Source: Otatea glauca
Taxonomy: Eukaryota > Streptophyta > Magnoliopsida > Poales > Poaceae
Assembly: GCA_036346275.1 (NCBI GenBank)
Contig: CM070717.1
Location: 11,963,178 to 12,027,177, forward strand
DNA length: 64,000 nt
Reading direction: 5' to 3'
Shown: in pieces, positions 47,580 to 58,900 of the stretch
How positions within the stretch are numbered: the stretch's first letter is position 1
Layout: the number at the start of each line of letters is the position of its first letter
Notes under the pieces: generated by a model
Seen by the model: only the letters and a program-made list of their open reading frames with translations
What the model was told of the DNA's origin: nothing
Databases searched by the model: none
Position numbers and translations under genes: made by a program

Positions 47580-50145
47580 TATGATACCTAAGAGAGAAAA
47601 AAACAGTTTTGGGGAAGACTATAATAGCTTAGAGAGTTTAGATAGGATAATTGGGGTGTTGCAAATCCGCTGGACCCCTATTGTATATGTGAAACCTAAG
47701 GAAAAGAGCAGTTTCTTAGGGGAAAAGTTTAACCCCAAAATCCTAACCCCCTCCTCCTAATTTTTTTCCTTCCTGTTGATTTTGGGTGCAGCCCCTCCAT
47801 TTTTTTCCTTGGGGGCACCACCTTGGATTCTCCTCCCACTCCCATGCCTCTTCTTCCTCCCAAACCAGCAGCCCTGCTCCTTGGTGTCTCCTTCCCTAGC
47901 CAAGCTTGCAGTAGCTCCTCCCTTGGTCGAGCTCCTCCTCCCCTTTTTTTCTCCCTTGTGGGTAAGTCAAGGTGAGCCTTCTAGGGTGGCTTCATGCTGT
48001 ATTGAGGAGGAAATCCTGCTAGTTTGGGTGTTCTAGGGTTCTTGGATTTGGGGATTTTGGAGGGAAAAGGTGGATCTAGAGATTTGGGGAGAAGTTCTGA
48101 ATTTCGAGCTGTGCAATGACTATTTTTGGTGCTGCGATTTGAGGTCTCTAGAGCCATTTCCTGAGGGGTTAGTTGTAGAAGAAATTGTAGATCGTAGTCT
48201 TAAGTTTAATTAGAGTCCAAGAAAATGATTTTTGGTTCAGCCATTTAGAAGATATGGTTATATTTGTGACTGCTGTATAGAACTTGCTGCTGTTGTTAGT
48301 AGTCTCGGATTGGTGCTATTTTGGACAATCTAGAGCCATTTCCTGAGGGGTTGGTTATAGAATAAATTGTAGATCGTAGTCTTAAGTTTAATTAGAGTCC
48401 AAGAATACTTATTTTGGTTCATTCGTTTAGAAGTTATGCTAGTTTCAATGTCTGCTGTCCAAAGCTTGTTGCTGCTGACCGTAGCTTCGGTGTTGTGCTG
48501 TGCATGCTTAGTTAGAGGCCGAATTGAATTATTTTAATAACTAGAGAAAGCTAGAAAATTTTCTTTAAATTTCAAAAATGTTATTGTTTGCTTAATTTGG
48601 AGTTGTATAGAAATTGTTTTGAGTTTTCGAAGCCTGCTGTACTGTGAGTGGGCAGAGCAGTCTTCGGAGTTGTATTAGAGAAGCATGATGACTTAATAAA
48701 GAAAAGTGAAAAACTAGAAATTTTGGGTTATTACCTATAGATTGCTTAAATTTTTTGGTCTCATAAGTTTGAGCGCTAAAGGTTGAAATTTTGGTGTTTT
48801 GTCAAGCGAGGCAGCAAGGGCGCGTAGTTGTGAGGTCACTTTGTTGTGTTTAAATTGTTGATGCCGAATGTTATGATTACATTATTTTGAGATGTATGTA
48901 ATTTTTATTTCAGGAAGTATGACTTCGGGGGTGGCTTCAACCCCGCACCACCCTGTTTTTTGCTGTTAGAGGCAACTGTATCAACTAGAATGATGTTAGG
49001 ATGTTGGTTGCTTGCTTGTGACTATGAATTTGAATATGCTAACGATTATGATTATGTTTATGAGTATGTCTAGGATGATGATTATGTTATGATGATGCAA
49101 ATGATAAGGTGATGGATGTAAGTATATGCCAATGTGCATGTTTATATTCATGTTCAAGTTTATTTTTATAAACATGTCTGTGGCAATGTGAGTGTTGAAA
49201 TAGAATACAATTTGTAATTCATTCATATCACGTGCATTTGTGCATTCATTATGAAAGAGATGACCCAAGTGAGCCTATATGTCTAAGTAGTGGACATGAA
49301 AGACTTACTTCAGTAGACCCCTCCACAGGCTGAAAGGGAATGAGAGGGTGCACACCGACGATTGTGCACCGAGCTATACCGGTATGAGCTATGAGATGGG
49401 TATTATGAGCATGCATGTTACATTGCATGAGTAAAGAAAAATTAAAGTTAAATGATTGTGTTTATACTCTTATGTGATTATCAAGATGTTTATACTCTTA
49501 AGTGTTTATTATGGTGTTTATACTCTTTTACGATTGTTAATGTGTTTATAATCTTGTGCGGTAATCATTCAATGTTACAACTTACTATGATTTATTATTA
49601 TGCGATAAATGAATTGATTTGACGCACCTCACGCTTATTTTATAACATTTTTTTAGGTACCTTAAGATCGGCATATGAAAAAGGGGTTTAGCAACTCTTC
49701 TTTCACTAGATATCATTCACCGTAGTCAACCTTATATTCCTAGTTGCTGTACAATATTTCTCTAATGGTTGTGGTCGTGGATTAAGTCCCTGTTTGGGTT
49801 CTAGCTTACTTATGTGAGGAGTTATGGTTGTATGGTTGTATGTTGGTTGAGTTTTGTCGCGTAATTTGTTATGTGATCAAGGTTTATGTTCATGTTTAGG
49901 TTATGTTGTTGTTTATAGGTATGTTGTAGTTATGCTACGTTGGGTTTGTTTCGTTTTCTCTACCTTGCGAAATATGCTGTTATAGTTGTGTAGTGATTAT
50001 ATCTTAATATTTGTGATGCTATGTGGTTAAAAGTTTTTCTAACTGCGTAGAGGTCATGCTGAAATTTTTAGTATTTTGGTTGTTTTGTTGTTTGTTAGTG
50101 CCAGTGGGTGTGACATCCGGGGCACACGGGTGTCAGCGTGTTACA
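47580..50145 (+). repeat. 3' LTR of LARD-like element
   Basis: It begins TATGATACC, one change from the 5' LTR's TGTGATACC, and ends GTGTTACA followed by TSD ATGGT. It aligns with 29584-32176 over its length with scattered substitutions and small indels (for example near 47900 and 49620). Confidence 0.92.
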
Positions 50146-50150
50146 ATGGT

Positions 50151-51555
50151 AAGAGTTCTTAGGTCTAAACTCTAATCCTATTTCTAGTAGGACACGATTA
50201 CAAATCCCAAATCAAAAGAGCAGTCTTATTCCTAAACCTCGTGAGCCCAATTTGGGAGATGAGACGCAACCCCAGCATTTGCTATTATAGGTGCTCTAAC
50301 TGCCTAGTGATACTTGTATGATACTTTCTGGCAAGTGATACCTGAACTAAATTGACCATTAGTAGATAGCCACATGATTTTTTGAAGGATGTAAAGATTG
50401 TGTTTGTTGTTAACCCTTTGTTTGGGCGAAGGGATCTCTGTGGACTGTCAGATCATGCCAATGCATGGAGGAGATTCTTTGAAGGATCCAGGACCAGAAT
50501 AACTGGATAAATAAATTAAGAAAGGCCTCCAATTTTAGATAGCACAACTATATGTAAGGCTGTTTTCTGAAATTTTATGTCTTGTCTTGTAGTTGTTGGG
50601 TGACATTGGGAGCCAAGCCTAAACAAACAGGATCACAAGACGTTAAAAAGTCATATCAATATTTGAAGTATTTGATTCTTTTTTGTTAGCGGGAGCCGAG
50701 GGCGACACACTGGTTGAACACGATGGCAGAGTCGGGCGGAGCTCAGCCGAGGCAACTGCAGAGCTGGGGACACAGCGACGCAAGCTGAGCACGGCACCGG
50801 TGGTTCGATGTGCTTGGATAGGTAGAGGCAAGCTCACACGATGACATAAAAACGTAATCCGCAGTGGCATGGAAGGGAGATATGGAGGGGAGGGGGTTTT
50901 ACTATTTTTATGTTTCTAGGATTCCTAAAGCAAAAGTTAGGGACTGTAGAAATGCAATTCTTCGACTAAAATGTTTGTAGAAATTTAAATACGAAACTGA
51001 AGATGAAATGCAAAATATTACATAGTAATAGAGGATGTAATATGTTTTTTAATCTGTAGTAACGCATATGCACCTAGTCGGTTTTTTGAATGAGAAAATT
51101 CTATACAATATTACTTCAAAGGTTGGGGAGACACTCGAATGACACTCAAAAGATCGTGCATTATAATATACAGCTACAATGATAGTTTGATTCACGAAAT
51201 GTCATTTCTGCCCTTTGGTCCCATTATCTTGGCGTTTCCATTGTTTGATTCTACACAAAAATGTCATTCTTGCTCAGAGTGAGTTTCTTCAATCCTCAAG
51301 TTAATTTTATTACTTAGCTCAGAGTGAGTTTCTTCTCCCTTGCTTTCGTTCGGGTTTTACCGTCTGATGTCTCCGTCCGTCGTCTCCAGAGCGCCTCTGG
51401 CCAATTAACTCGTACCCGAGAATCCCCTCGTAATGTTCTACGTCAAAACGCGCTCGAATTCCTGTCACATCCACCGCACAGTCACACCCGTCGTCGTCAT
51501 TCTCGTCGCTGCCTCATTGTTGAACTACACATAACCTAAATGTTCCCTTTTGGTA
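50151..51555. other. Intergenic, no gene seen
   Basis: No recognised protein or RNA gene. A 19-bp direct repeat GCTCAGAGTGAGTTTCTTC occurs at about 51274 and 51318. A GC-richer stretch at 51340-51530 holds short accidental frames. Confidence 0.45.
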
Positions 51556-51561
51556 TCTAGA

Positions 51562-51790
51562 GCCGGTTTGTTTTAGCTTTTGATTCTAAATTCTAGCTCC
51601 AAAAACAGAATAAAAAATAAACAGTCCGATTCTAGAATCCGATTCATACAATTCAGCCCACCTATATACATTAGAATCCACAATCCATTTCATATGTGCT
51701 TTTGGATTCTAATATTTGAAGAATCAGCTTCTCTACAACCATAATACAAAATCAGCTTTTAGAGAATTCAAAACTAAAACAAACATACCC
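51562..51790. mobile_element. MITE-like element
   Basis: Left tip GGTTTGTTTTAGCTTTTGATTCT and, inverted, right tip GTTTGTTTTAGTTTTGAATTCT are imperfect inverted repeats. The interior of about 190 bp is rich in 'gattctaaa' and 'ttagaatcc' motifs. No certain TSD. Confidence 0.5.
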
Positions 51791-51861
51791 TTAACTTACC
51801 CACGGCAGCCCTCCCACACTGCCACCGTGGATGCTCGAGGTGTTGCCTCTGCCCAGGTCAG

Positions 51862-52012
51862 TACAGATAGGTGTACAGATAGGTGTGCCATATGTTTGCA
51901 TGCCTTCTTTCTCCCTCAATGTTACAGTACAGATAGGTGTGCCATATGTTTGCATGCCTTCTTTCTCCCTCAATGTTACAGTACAGATAGGTGTGCCATA
52001 TGTTTGCATGCC
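51862..52012. repeat. 54-bp tandem repeat
   Basis: GTGCCATATGTTTGCATGCC recurs with starts near 51885, 51939 and 51993, an exact 54-bp period; the full copies look identical. A shorter 'acagataggtgt' duplication precedes it. Because 54 is a multiple of three, frames on both strands stay open through it, giving spurious repeat-peptide ORFs. Confidence 0.92.
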
Positions 52013-52244
52013 AAAATTGATGATATGACAGTTGATGCGGCAAAAAAATGTCTGTCATACCAGCCTTGAGATGTGAATTGATTCGGGGAGTCTATCTGAA
52101 CAGTATTAGATAACTGAAAGGGTTTGATCATTCGGAGTCCAATCTTTTGAAATCTACGAAAAGGGTGGAAATAATGTTCTGCAAATCAACATGTATTTGG
52201 AATCGTATTATATGATGCATAATCTCTAGAGTGGTGTTTCCTAA

Positions 52245-52376
52245 CCTTGGGATAGGCCAATGGCTAAGTGGGAGCAAGGGGTGGCTGTTCTCAGTTCTCA
52301 TCTACCTGGGTTCGATCGTTAGTATTGGCGTGGTGTGTATTATTTAATTAGAGTATATATGTGTGCGTTTTGTGAT
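52245..52376 (+). mobile_element. tRNA-derived SINE-like segment
   Basis: Box A TGGCTAAGTGGG (about 52261) and box B GGGTTCGATCG (about 52308) are spaced as in tRNA-derived SINEs, followed by a GT/TA-rich tail. Ends are approximate and no TSD was identified. Confidence 0.45.
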
Positions 52377-52429
52377 AAAATGTATGTCTTTATTCCGTAG
52401 ATATCTGGATACTTCACAAATTTTCTAGG

Positions 52430-52640
52430 TTGTGCTCTTGAAAAAGACGTGGATCAGCCTACTCACCCGGGTTCGAATCGTGTATTCGACACGAGCGCTC
52501 ACCAGATAAAATCGATACGTATATGCGTGCACGTTAAATGGAACATTGTGTTTCCCGCGCTACGGATGTCTTAAAAGTCTCTAATTAATTAGAGAAACAT
52601 AGACTCGCACGCATATGTGTACGTGCGACCCTTCCTTAGA
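52430..52640 (+). mobile_element. Second SINE-like segment
   Basis: A box-B-like GGGTTCGAATC near 52481 is preceded at about 30-40 bp by a weak box-A-like GTGGATCAGCC and followed by a tail with repeated 'acgtatatgcgtgc'-type motifs. It is a weaker case than its neighbour. Confidence 0.3.
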
Positions 52641-52907
52641 AAGAGAGATAGATAACCTTTTGGGGTTCTTTTTTAGGAACGGGTAGGAACCTCTAATCAT
52701 CCCCTCGTGACGTGCTCACGTGCAGCACGGCAGTCGCGTAACAACATGCTGGCATGACCACCAGAGACGTGCCCCGAACACGTGCGTCGCACCTGGCGCA
52801 CGGGGATCTCAATAAACCCGACCGATCGATCCAGAATCGCTACACAGTCACGCACCCATGAAGTAGTCACCTAACGTCTCTGTAGTCTGTACGTGCGATG
52901 CTTATCC

Positions 52908-52914
52908 TATAAAT
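52908..52914 (+). promoter_or_regulatory. TATA box of the glyoxalase gene
   Basis: TATAAAT lies in CTTATCCTATAAATCCCC, only 24 bp before the first ATG (52932). A start site 25-35 bp downstream of this box would fall at or after that ATG. Confidence 0.55.
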
Positions 52915-52931
52915 CCCCAGTACCAGTTGCC

Positions 52932-55900
52932 ATGGCCGCCGCTTCACTCCGTTTCACCCTCCACTCCTCCGCCTGCGCTCTCCGCCGCCTCTCCTCCACG
53001 CAGCGCGTCTACCGCTCCGCTCAATTCAAGGTCCCCAGAGAATGAATCGAAATTCCTCGCCGAAAGTTTTTTTTTTCCTGTCATGGATTCTTGGGTTCTT
53101 GCGCGGGTTTCACTCTTCTTTTTCTGCAGAAATTCGACCGGATTACCCGGTTATCTCCCGCCGCCGCCGCCAACATGTCTACGTCGTCGGGGCCAAAGGA
53201 GGCGCCAGCCAACAACCCGGGCCTCCAGGCCGAGATCGACCCGGCGACCAAGGGGTACTTCATGCAGCAAACGGTAAGCCACTCTCTGTTTTATAGTTCA
53301 CTTAGCTGTTGATTTAACAAAGATGCGTGTTAGTCAGTTCAAGTTACTTTTCTGTGGGTTTGATTTATGGATTAGAAGAAATTATGTGGTTGGATTTAAC
53401 CGAAGCATTTCGTCGAACAGTTGGTTAACTTAGGATGATCCATTGATGATTGGCATGGCAGATTATAAAAATTGGGAAAACAACAACGATGACGTGATGA
53501 GCGTTGTTTGTTTCTTGTGCTAATTCGAACAGCATTGTTGGTTTTGCAATAGCAAAGTTAGCCTCTTTATCTGTTGTGTTAGATTATTATGGGATGGCCC
53601 ATAATTAATTTAATAGAAATTCCAAAAGGCCCATTAGAATACTAGGAGTCATGAAATTGGTTTAGTACCATATGGGTAATTGAGAGAAGGTTTGACCAAC
53701 TTAAATAGTTGAGTTGTGTGTCTCTCAATTAGCAAGGTGGAAAAGGGTAAAGGTTGTGCCCTACGCACGCTTGTATGAGCCGAGCCGAGCCGAGCCGAGC
53801 CGTGTGTGAAGTAGACGAGACGAGACGAGACGAGGCGTAACGTGGCGTGACGTGTCCGGACGTGATGTCTTTGGGCGAGGCGGTTTGTTTTGTTGCTTGA
53901 TAGTCAATATGACCAAGAATCGCAGTGATTAATGTGACCATGAACCGCCGCCGCCATTACAATGTGACGTGGTTGATGGTCGCATAATGGTCGCTTGCCA
54001 TCGTAACGGCTACCGAGTTGATGGTCGTAATGGCCGGCTCTGCCCGTTGCATGTCGCGAGGCTATAAAAGGAGAGCCACTACCGTGCTTTTCTTCATCTG
54101 CAGAACTCTCCCACGCAGACTCTATTCATCCTTTGTTCTCATTGTCCTTTGCATTCCCGCCTCTGTTTTGCGCGCACAAGTAGCGAGAGGAGCAGCCTCC
54201 TAACCTCGCCTTCTTGAGATCTTGCTCGAGATAAGGCCGATAAGGTTTTGGGGAGCGACTACGCGATCGCCGAAAGGTGTTCTGAAGCGCATCGCATTTG
54301 CAACGCGTCGCGATCGCATCAACCTCTTCATCGCACCAACGCTTCATCGCGACAACCCGTGATCGTCTTACTTTCCGGCCGTCATGGCGAACGAGAATAT
54401 TACACTGCGCTGTGCCAACGGTGGCACTTACTCAAGGGTATATTAACTTATACCGTGTTTTATTCATGCCGATTTCTTGTTCATTAGTCTTTGCGTATGA
54501 GATAGATAATTTGTTATCTAGTACCTTTGGCTTTGAACAAAAAATGCATCTTTGTTTAATCATGATTTACGTAATTCTGTGGATTAAAATATTGAGAAAA
54601 TTCCTAATATTTCCAACAATCCAAAAACCTTATCCTAGGAATTTTACAACTACTGGTTTCGCTGCCGCGCTTAAGCCAACTATATTTGACGGCGCAAATT
54701 ACAAGCGTTGGCGCGCCAAGATGATTTTGTGGTTGACTGCCATGAACGTGTATCACGTTGCGCAAGGCAAACCACGGCTGAGTGGGCTCTCTCCGAGCAG
54801 AGAGTGCCTTCACAGTGCGGATAACTTGTTCGAGGCGCCTTGATTAGTGTTCTTGGAGAAAATCTTGTTGATGTGTACATGATTTTGCCAAGTGGTAAAG
54901 AAATGTGGGATGCACTTGAGGCAAAATTCGGAGTCTCTGACGCGGGCAGTGAACTCTATGTCATGGAGCAGTTTCATGACTACAAGATGGTTGATGACCA
55001 CTCTGTAGTAGAACAGCTCATGAGGTTCAAGCTTTGCGAAAGAACTTGAGAATTTTACATGTGCATTACCCGACAAGTTTGTGGCGGGATGCATCATAGC
55101 TAAGCCACCTTCTTGGAGGGATTTTGCCACTACTCTAAAACACAAGAGACAAGAGTTCAGCGTTCTTTGGTCTCATTGGGTCTCTAAATGTTGAGGAGAA
55201 AGCGAGGCAAAAGATATACGTGGGAAAGAAAGTTCTAGTGCCAATGTGGTACAAAAGAAAATCTTTCAATTCAACAAGAAGAATAAAAATAAGTCCAAAA
55301 GCCCGAGAACAAGAACAAGGCCGCTCAAACTACTAGCTTCAAGAAGAAGAATAAAGGAAAGGAAACTGCTTTATTCAGAATGGTATGCGATCATTGGGCA
55401 AAGGATTGCCCTCGATCGCAAAGACAATAAGCGTAAAAGTCCGCTAACGTTGTTATTGGCAATACCGAGGAGGAACATCCGGTATGTTTCAATACCTACC
55501 GCTCTATCGCATGTCGCTCACTTTGATTGGTGGATTGACACGGGGCCAATATACATGTTTGTCAGCCGACAGATCCTTATCCTCTTCTTACTAGGTCGCA
55601 GGGCTACCTCCGTGTTGATGGGAATGGGTCGCAGCATTTGTACGTGGAGTCGGCATGATTGACTTGAAGTTTACTTCAGAAAAGTCGTGCGATCGAGGAA
55701 CGTGCATCACGTGCCGTGATAAATAAAAACCTTGTCGTGGGTCTCTATTGTGTAGAGATGGTTTTAAGCTAGTTTTGAATCCAATAAATGTGTTGTTTCT
55801 AAAATTGGAACTTTTATTGAAAAGGCTATGAGAATGGAGGCTTGTTTCGCTTGTCTTTGACTTTACATGAATAAAATTGTGAATCATGTTTGTAATCATG

Positions 55901-58900
55901 AGACGATGTTTGGCATTCACGACTTTGTCATATTAATCTTGGTTGCATGATGCGGTTAGCCAAGATGAATTTAATCCCAAAATTTACCCAAGTCAAAGGT
56001 TCTAAGTGTCAAGTGTGTGTGCAATCTAAGCAACCTCGCAAGCCTCACAAGGCAAAATGAGGCGAGAAATTTGGCACCGATTAGAACTAGTTCATACCGA
56101 TTTATGCGAGATGAACGGGAGTTGACAAAGGGTGGTAAGAGGTATTTCATGACTTTGATTGATGATTCTACTAGATATTGCTATGTGTATTTATTAAAGT
56201 CAAAAGATGAGGCTTTTCACTATTTTAAGATCTATAAAGTCAAGTCGAGAACCAACTTGAGAGAAAAATCAAACGGGTTAGATCGGATCGTGGTGGAGAA
56301 TACTTTTCTAATGAGTTTAATTTATTCGTGAGGAACATGGAATAATCCATGAGAGGGCGCCTCCTATTCGCCCCAATCAAATGGGGTTGCCGAAAGAAAG
56401 AACCGTACTCTAATCGAGATGGTTAACGCCATGTTAGAAACAAATGGACTTTCAAGGAATGGTGGGGTGAGGCTATATTGATCGCTTGTCATGTCCTAAA
56501 CAGGTTCCTACAAAGAATAAAGAAATCACACCATTCGAGGAATGGGAGAGGAAAAGATTAAATTTCTCTTATTTACGCATTTGGGGCTGCTTTTGGCTAA
56601 AGTGAATGTGCCTATCCCAAAGAAGCGTAAACTTGGATAAAAACCGTTGATTGTGTCTTCATTGGTTATGCTTTTCACAACAGAGGATATAGATTCTTAA
56701 TAGTGAAATCTGAGTACTGATATGAATGAAGGTACAATTTTGAGTCCAATGATGCCACATTCTTTGAGGACTTATTTCCTATGAAAGAGACACTTAGCTC
56801 ATCTGGCCAAGAATCTATCTTCTCTCCTAAACCTTCCACTCCTATACAAATTGAGCCCATTTTTGAGGAAAATCCAATAGATGAGGGCAATGAAGTAACT
56901 CGTAAGAGTAAGAGACTAAGGACTACAAAGTCTTTTGGTGATGACTTCATTGTATATCTAGTGGATGATACTCCAAGAACCATTGAGGAGGCTTATTCAT
57001 CGCAGACGACTATTGGAAGGAAGCGGTCCAGAGTGAGATGAATTCCATCTTGAGTAATGGAACTTGGGAAGTTGTTGAACGTCCATATGGGTGTAAACCT
57101 GTAGGATGTAAGTGGGTGTTCAAGAAAAAGCTAAGGCCTGATGGTACGATTGAAAAGTACAAGGCAAGGCTTGTGGCCAAGGGTTATACCTGAGTTAAGG
57201 CGAGGACTTCTTTGATACTTACTCACCGCTGCGATTGACTACTATTAGAGTACTACTGTCTTTGGTCGCCTCCTACGGTCGATCATTCATCGATAGATGT
57301 AAAGACGGCTTTCCTTAATGGAGAGTTGGAAGAGGAAATCTATATGGATCACTGATGGATTTGTAGTAAAGGGTCATGAAGGAAAAGTGTGTAGGTTGTT
57401 GAAGTCTTTGTATGGCCTTAAGCAAGCACCTAGCGATGTACGAGAAGTTCGACAAAACTTTAACATCTGCCGACTTTGTTGTGAATGAAGTCGACAAATG
57501 TGTGTATTACCGCTATGGTGGGGTGAAGGAGTGATTATGTGTCTGTATGTTGATGACATACTGATCTTTGGGACGAACCTTAATGTGATTAAGGAAGTCA
57601 AGGACTTCTTGTCCGAAAACTTTGAAATGAAGGATTTGGGAGTAGCGGATGTCATCTTAAACATTAAATTGTTTAGAGAAGGTGACGGTGGGATTACTCT
57701 TGAGCAGTCCCATTATGTGGAAAAGGTGTTGAGTCGCTTTGGCTATAGCGATTGCAAACCTGCTCCAACACCGTATGATCCAAGTGTGCTATTACGAAAG
57801 AACCAACGAATAGCAAAGGATCAATTGAGATATTCCCAAATCATTGGTTCATTGATGTATTTAGCTAGTGCAACAAGGCACGATATCTCGCTTCTCGTGA
57901 GCAAACTAAGCCGGCTTGTCTCAAACCCGGAGATAATCATTGGCATGCTCTTGAGAGAGTAATGCGCTATCTAAAAGGGACATCAAGTTATGGAATTCAC
58001 TACACCGTACCCTAGTGTAATTGAGGGTTATAGTGATTCAAACCGGATATCCGATGTCGATGAAATAAAAGCCACAAGTGGATATGTGTTCACATTGGGT
58101 GGAGCTGCTTGAAGTCTTGCAAGCGCACCATCTTAACGAGGTCTACAATGGAAGCGTAACTCACAAGATTAGATACCGCCTCTGTGAAGCCGATCGTCGC
58201 GCGTGAACTTGTGAAGGACTTACCGGTAGTTGAGAAACCGTGCTCGCTATTCTTTTGAACCGTGACAATCGACGGTGATTGTCAAGGTGAATGATTCTAA
58301 GGATAACATGAAGTCATCAAGGCACGTTAAGAGGCGGTTGAAGTCTGTCAGAAAATGAGAAACTCCGAGTTATAGCGTTGGACTATGTCCGACGGCTAAA
58401 AACTTGGCGATCCTTTTACAAAGGGACTATCACGGAATGTGATAGATGAAGCATCGAGGAGATGGGCTTGAGACCCACATAAAGTCATGTCTTAGTGGTA
58501 ACTCATCCTATTTGATCGGAGATCCGTGAATTAGGATGTTGAGACAAGCTAGTGATCGTGAGAGGAGAGTACATCTGATTTAGCCCACTCCGCTTGAGAT
58601 GTAATAACTCTCCTATTCTGTATGGCAGTTTGGTTATACCTTAATGTATTCCGAGTGGCTTTGATAAGCGAGATGTTGTCCTACTGTAACATCTTATGAG
58701 GAATACACCTATACGAGTTCGATCGCTAGTCACAGCCTATGAGATTGGGTGATCTCTAGAGGCTCATGAAAGGCTAAGGAGTATGACTTATAAGCTCCAA
58801 ACCGAGGGGATGCATTTAGCGACCTAGTATCGATAAAGGACTTTGGTGAAACTTGTTCGCACAAAACTGTCAATTCAAGGCATAGTCCATTGTTCATTGT

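Larger units (their letters stand above)
29584..50145 (+). mobile_element. LARD-like Gypsy retroelement, 20.6 kb with nested insertions, TSD ATGGT
   Basis: LTRs at 29584-32176 and 47580-50145 are about 2.6 kb each and clearly homologous along their length. ATGGT lies just outside both ends (29579-29583 and 50146-50150). The primer-binding site TTGATATCAGAGCTAGG follows the 5' LTR, and a purine tract GAGGGGAGGAGAA precedes the 3' LTR, both in Gypsy style. The interior is interrupted by a solo LTR (33998-35345) and a CACTA transposon (35490-45605). Without them the internal domain is about 3.9 kb, and I find no gag, protease, RT or integrase motif in it. Large LTRs with a non-coding core define LARDs, which depend on enzymes from a related autonomous element. 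Confidence 0.9.

Noticed and set aside
51716..52069. 117-residue plus-strand frame with repeated Cys-rich peptide
   Set aside because: It is produced by the 54-bp tandem repeat; both strands and several frames are equally open.
52927..53277. 116-residue frame starting just before the glyoxalase ATG
   Set aside because: It is out of frame with the glyoxalase exons and crosses the first intron; the exon structure explains the region.
54126..54347. Minus-strand Arg-rich frames, also at 59683-59911
   Set aside because: They occur in both LTRs opposite the transcribed strand and have no domain.
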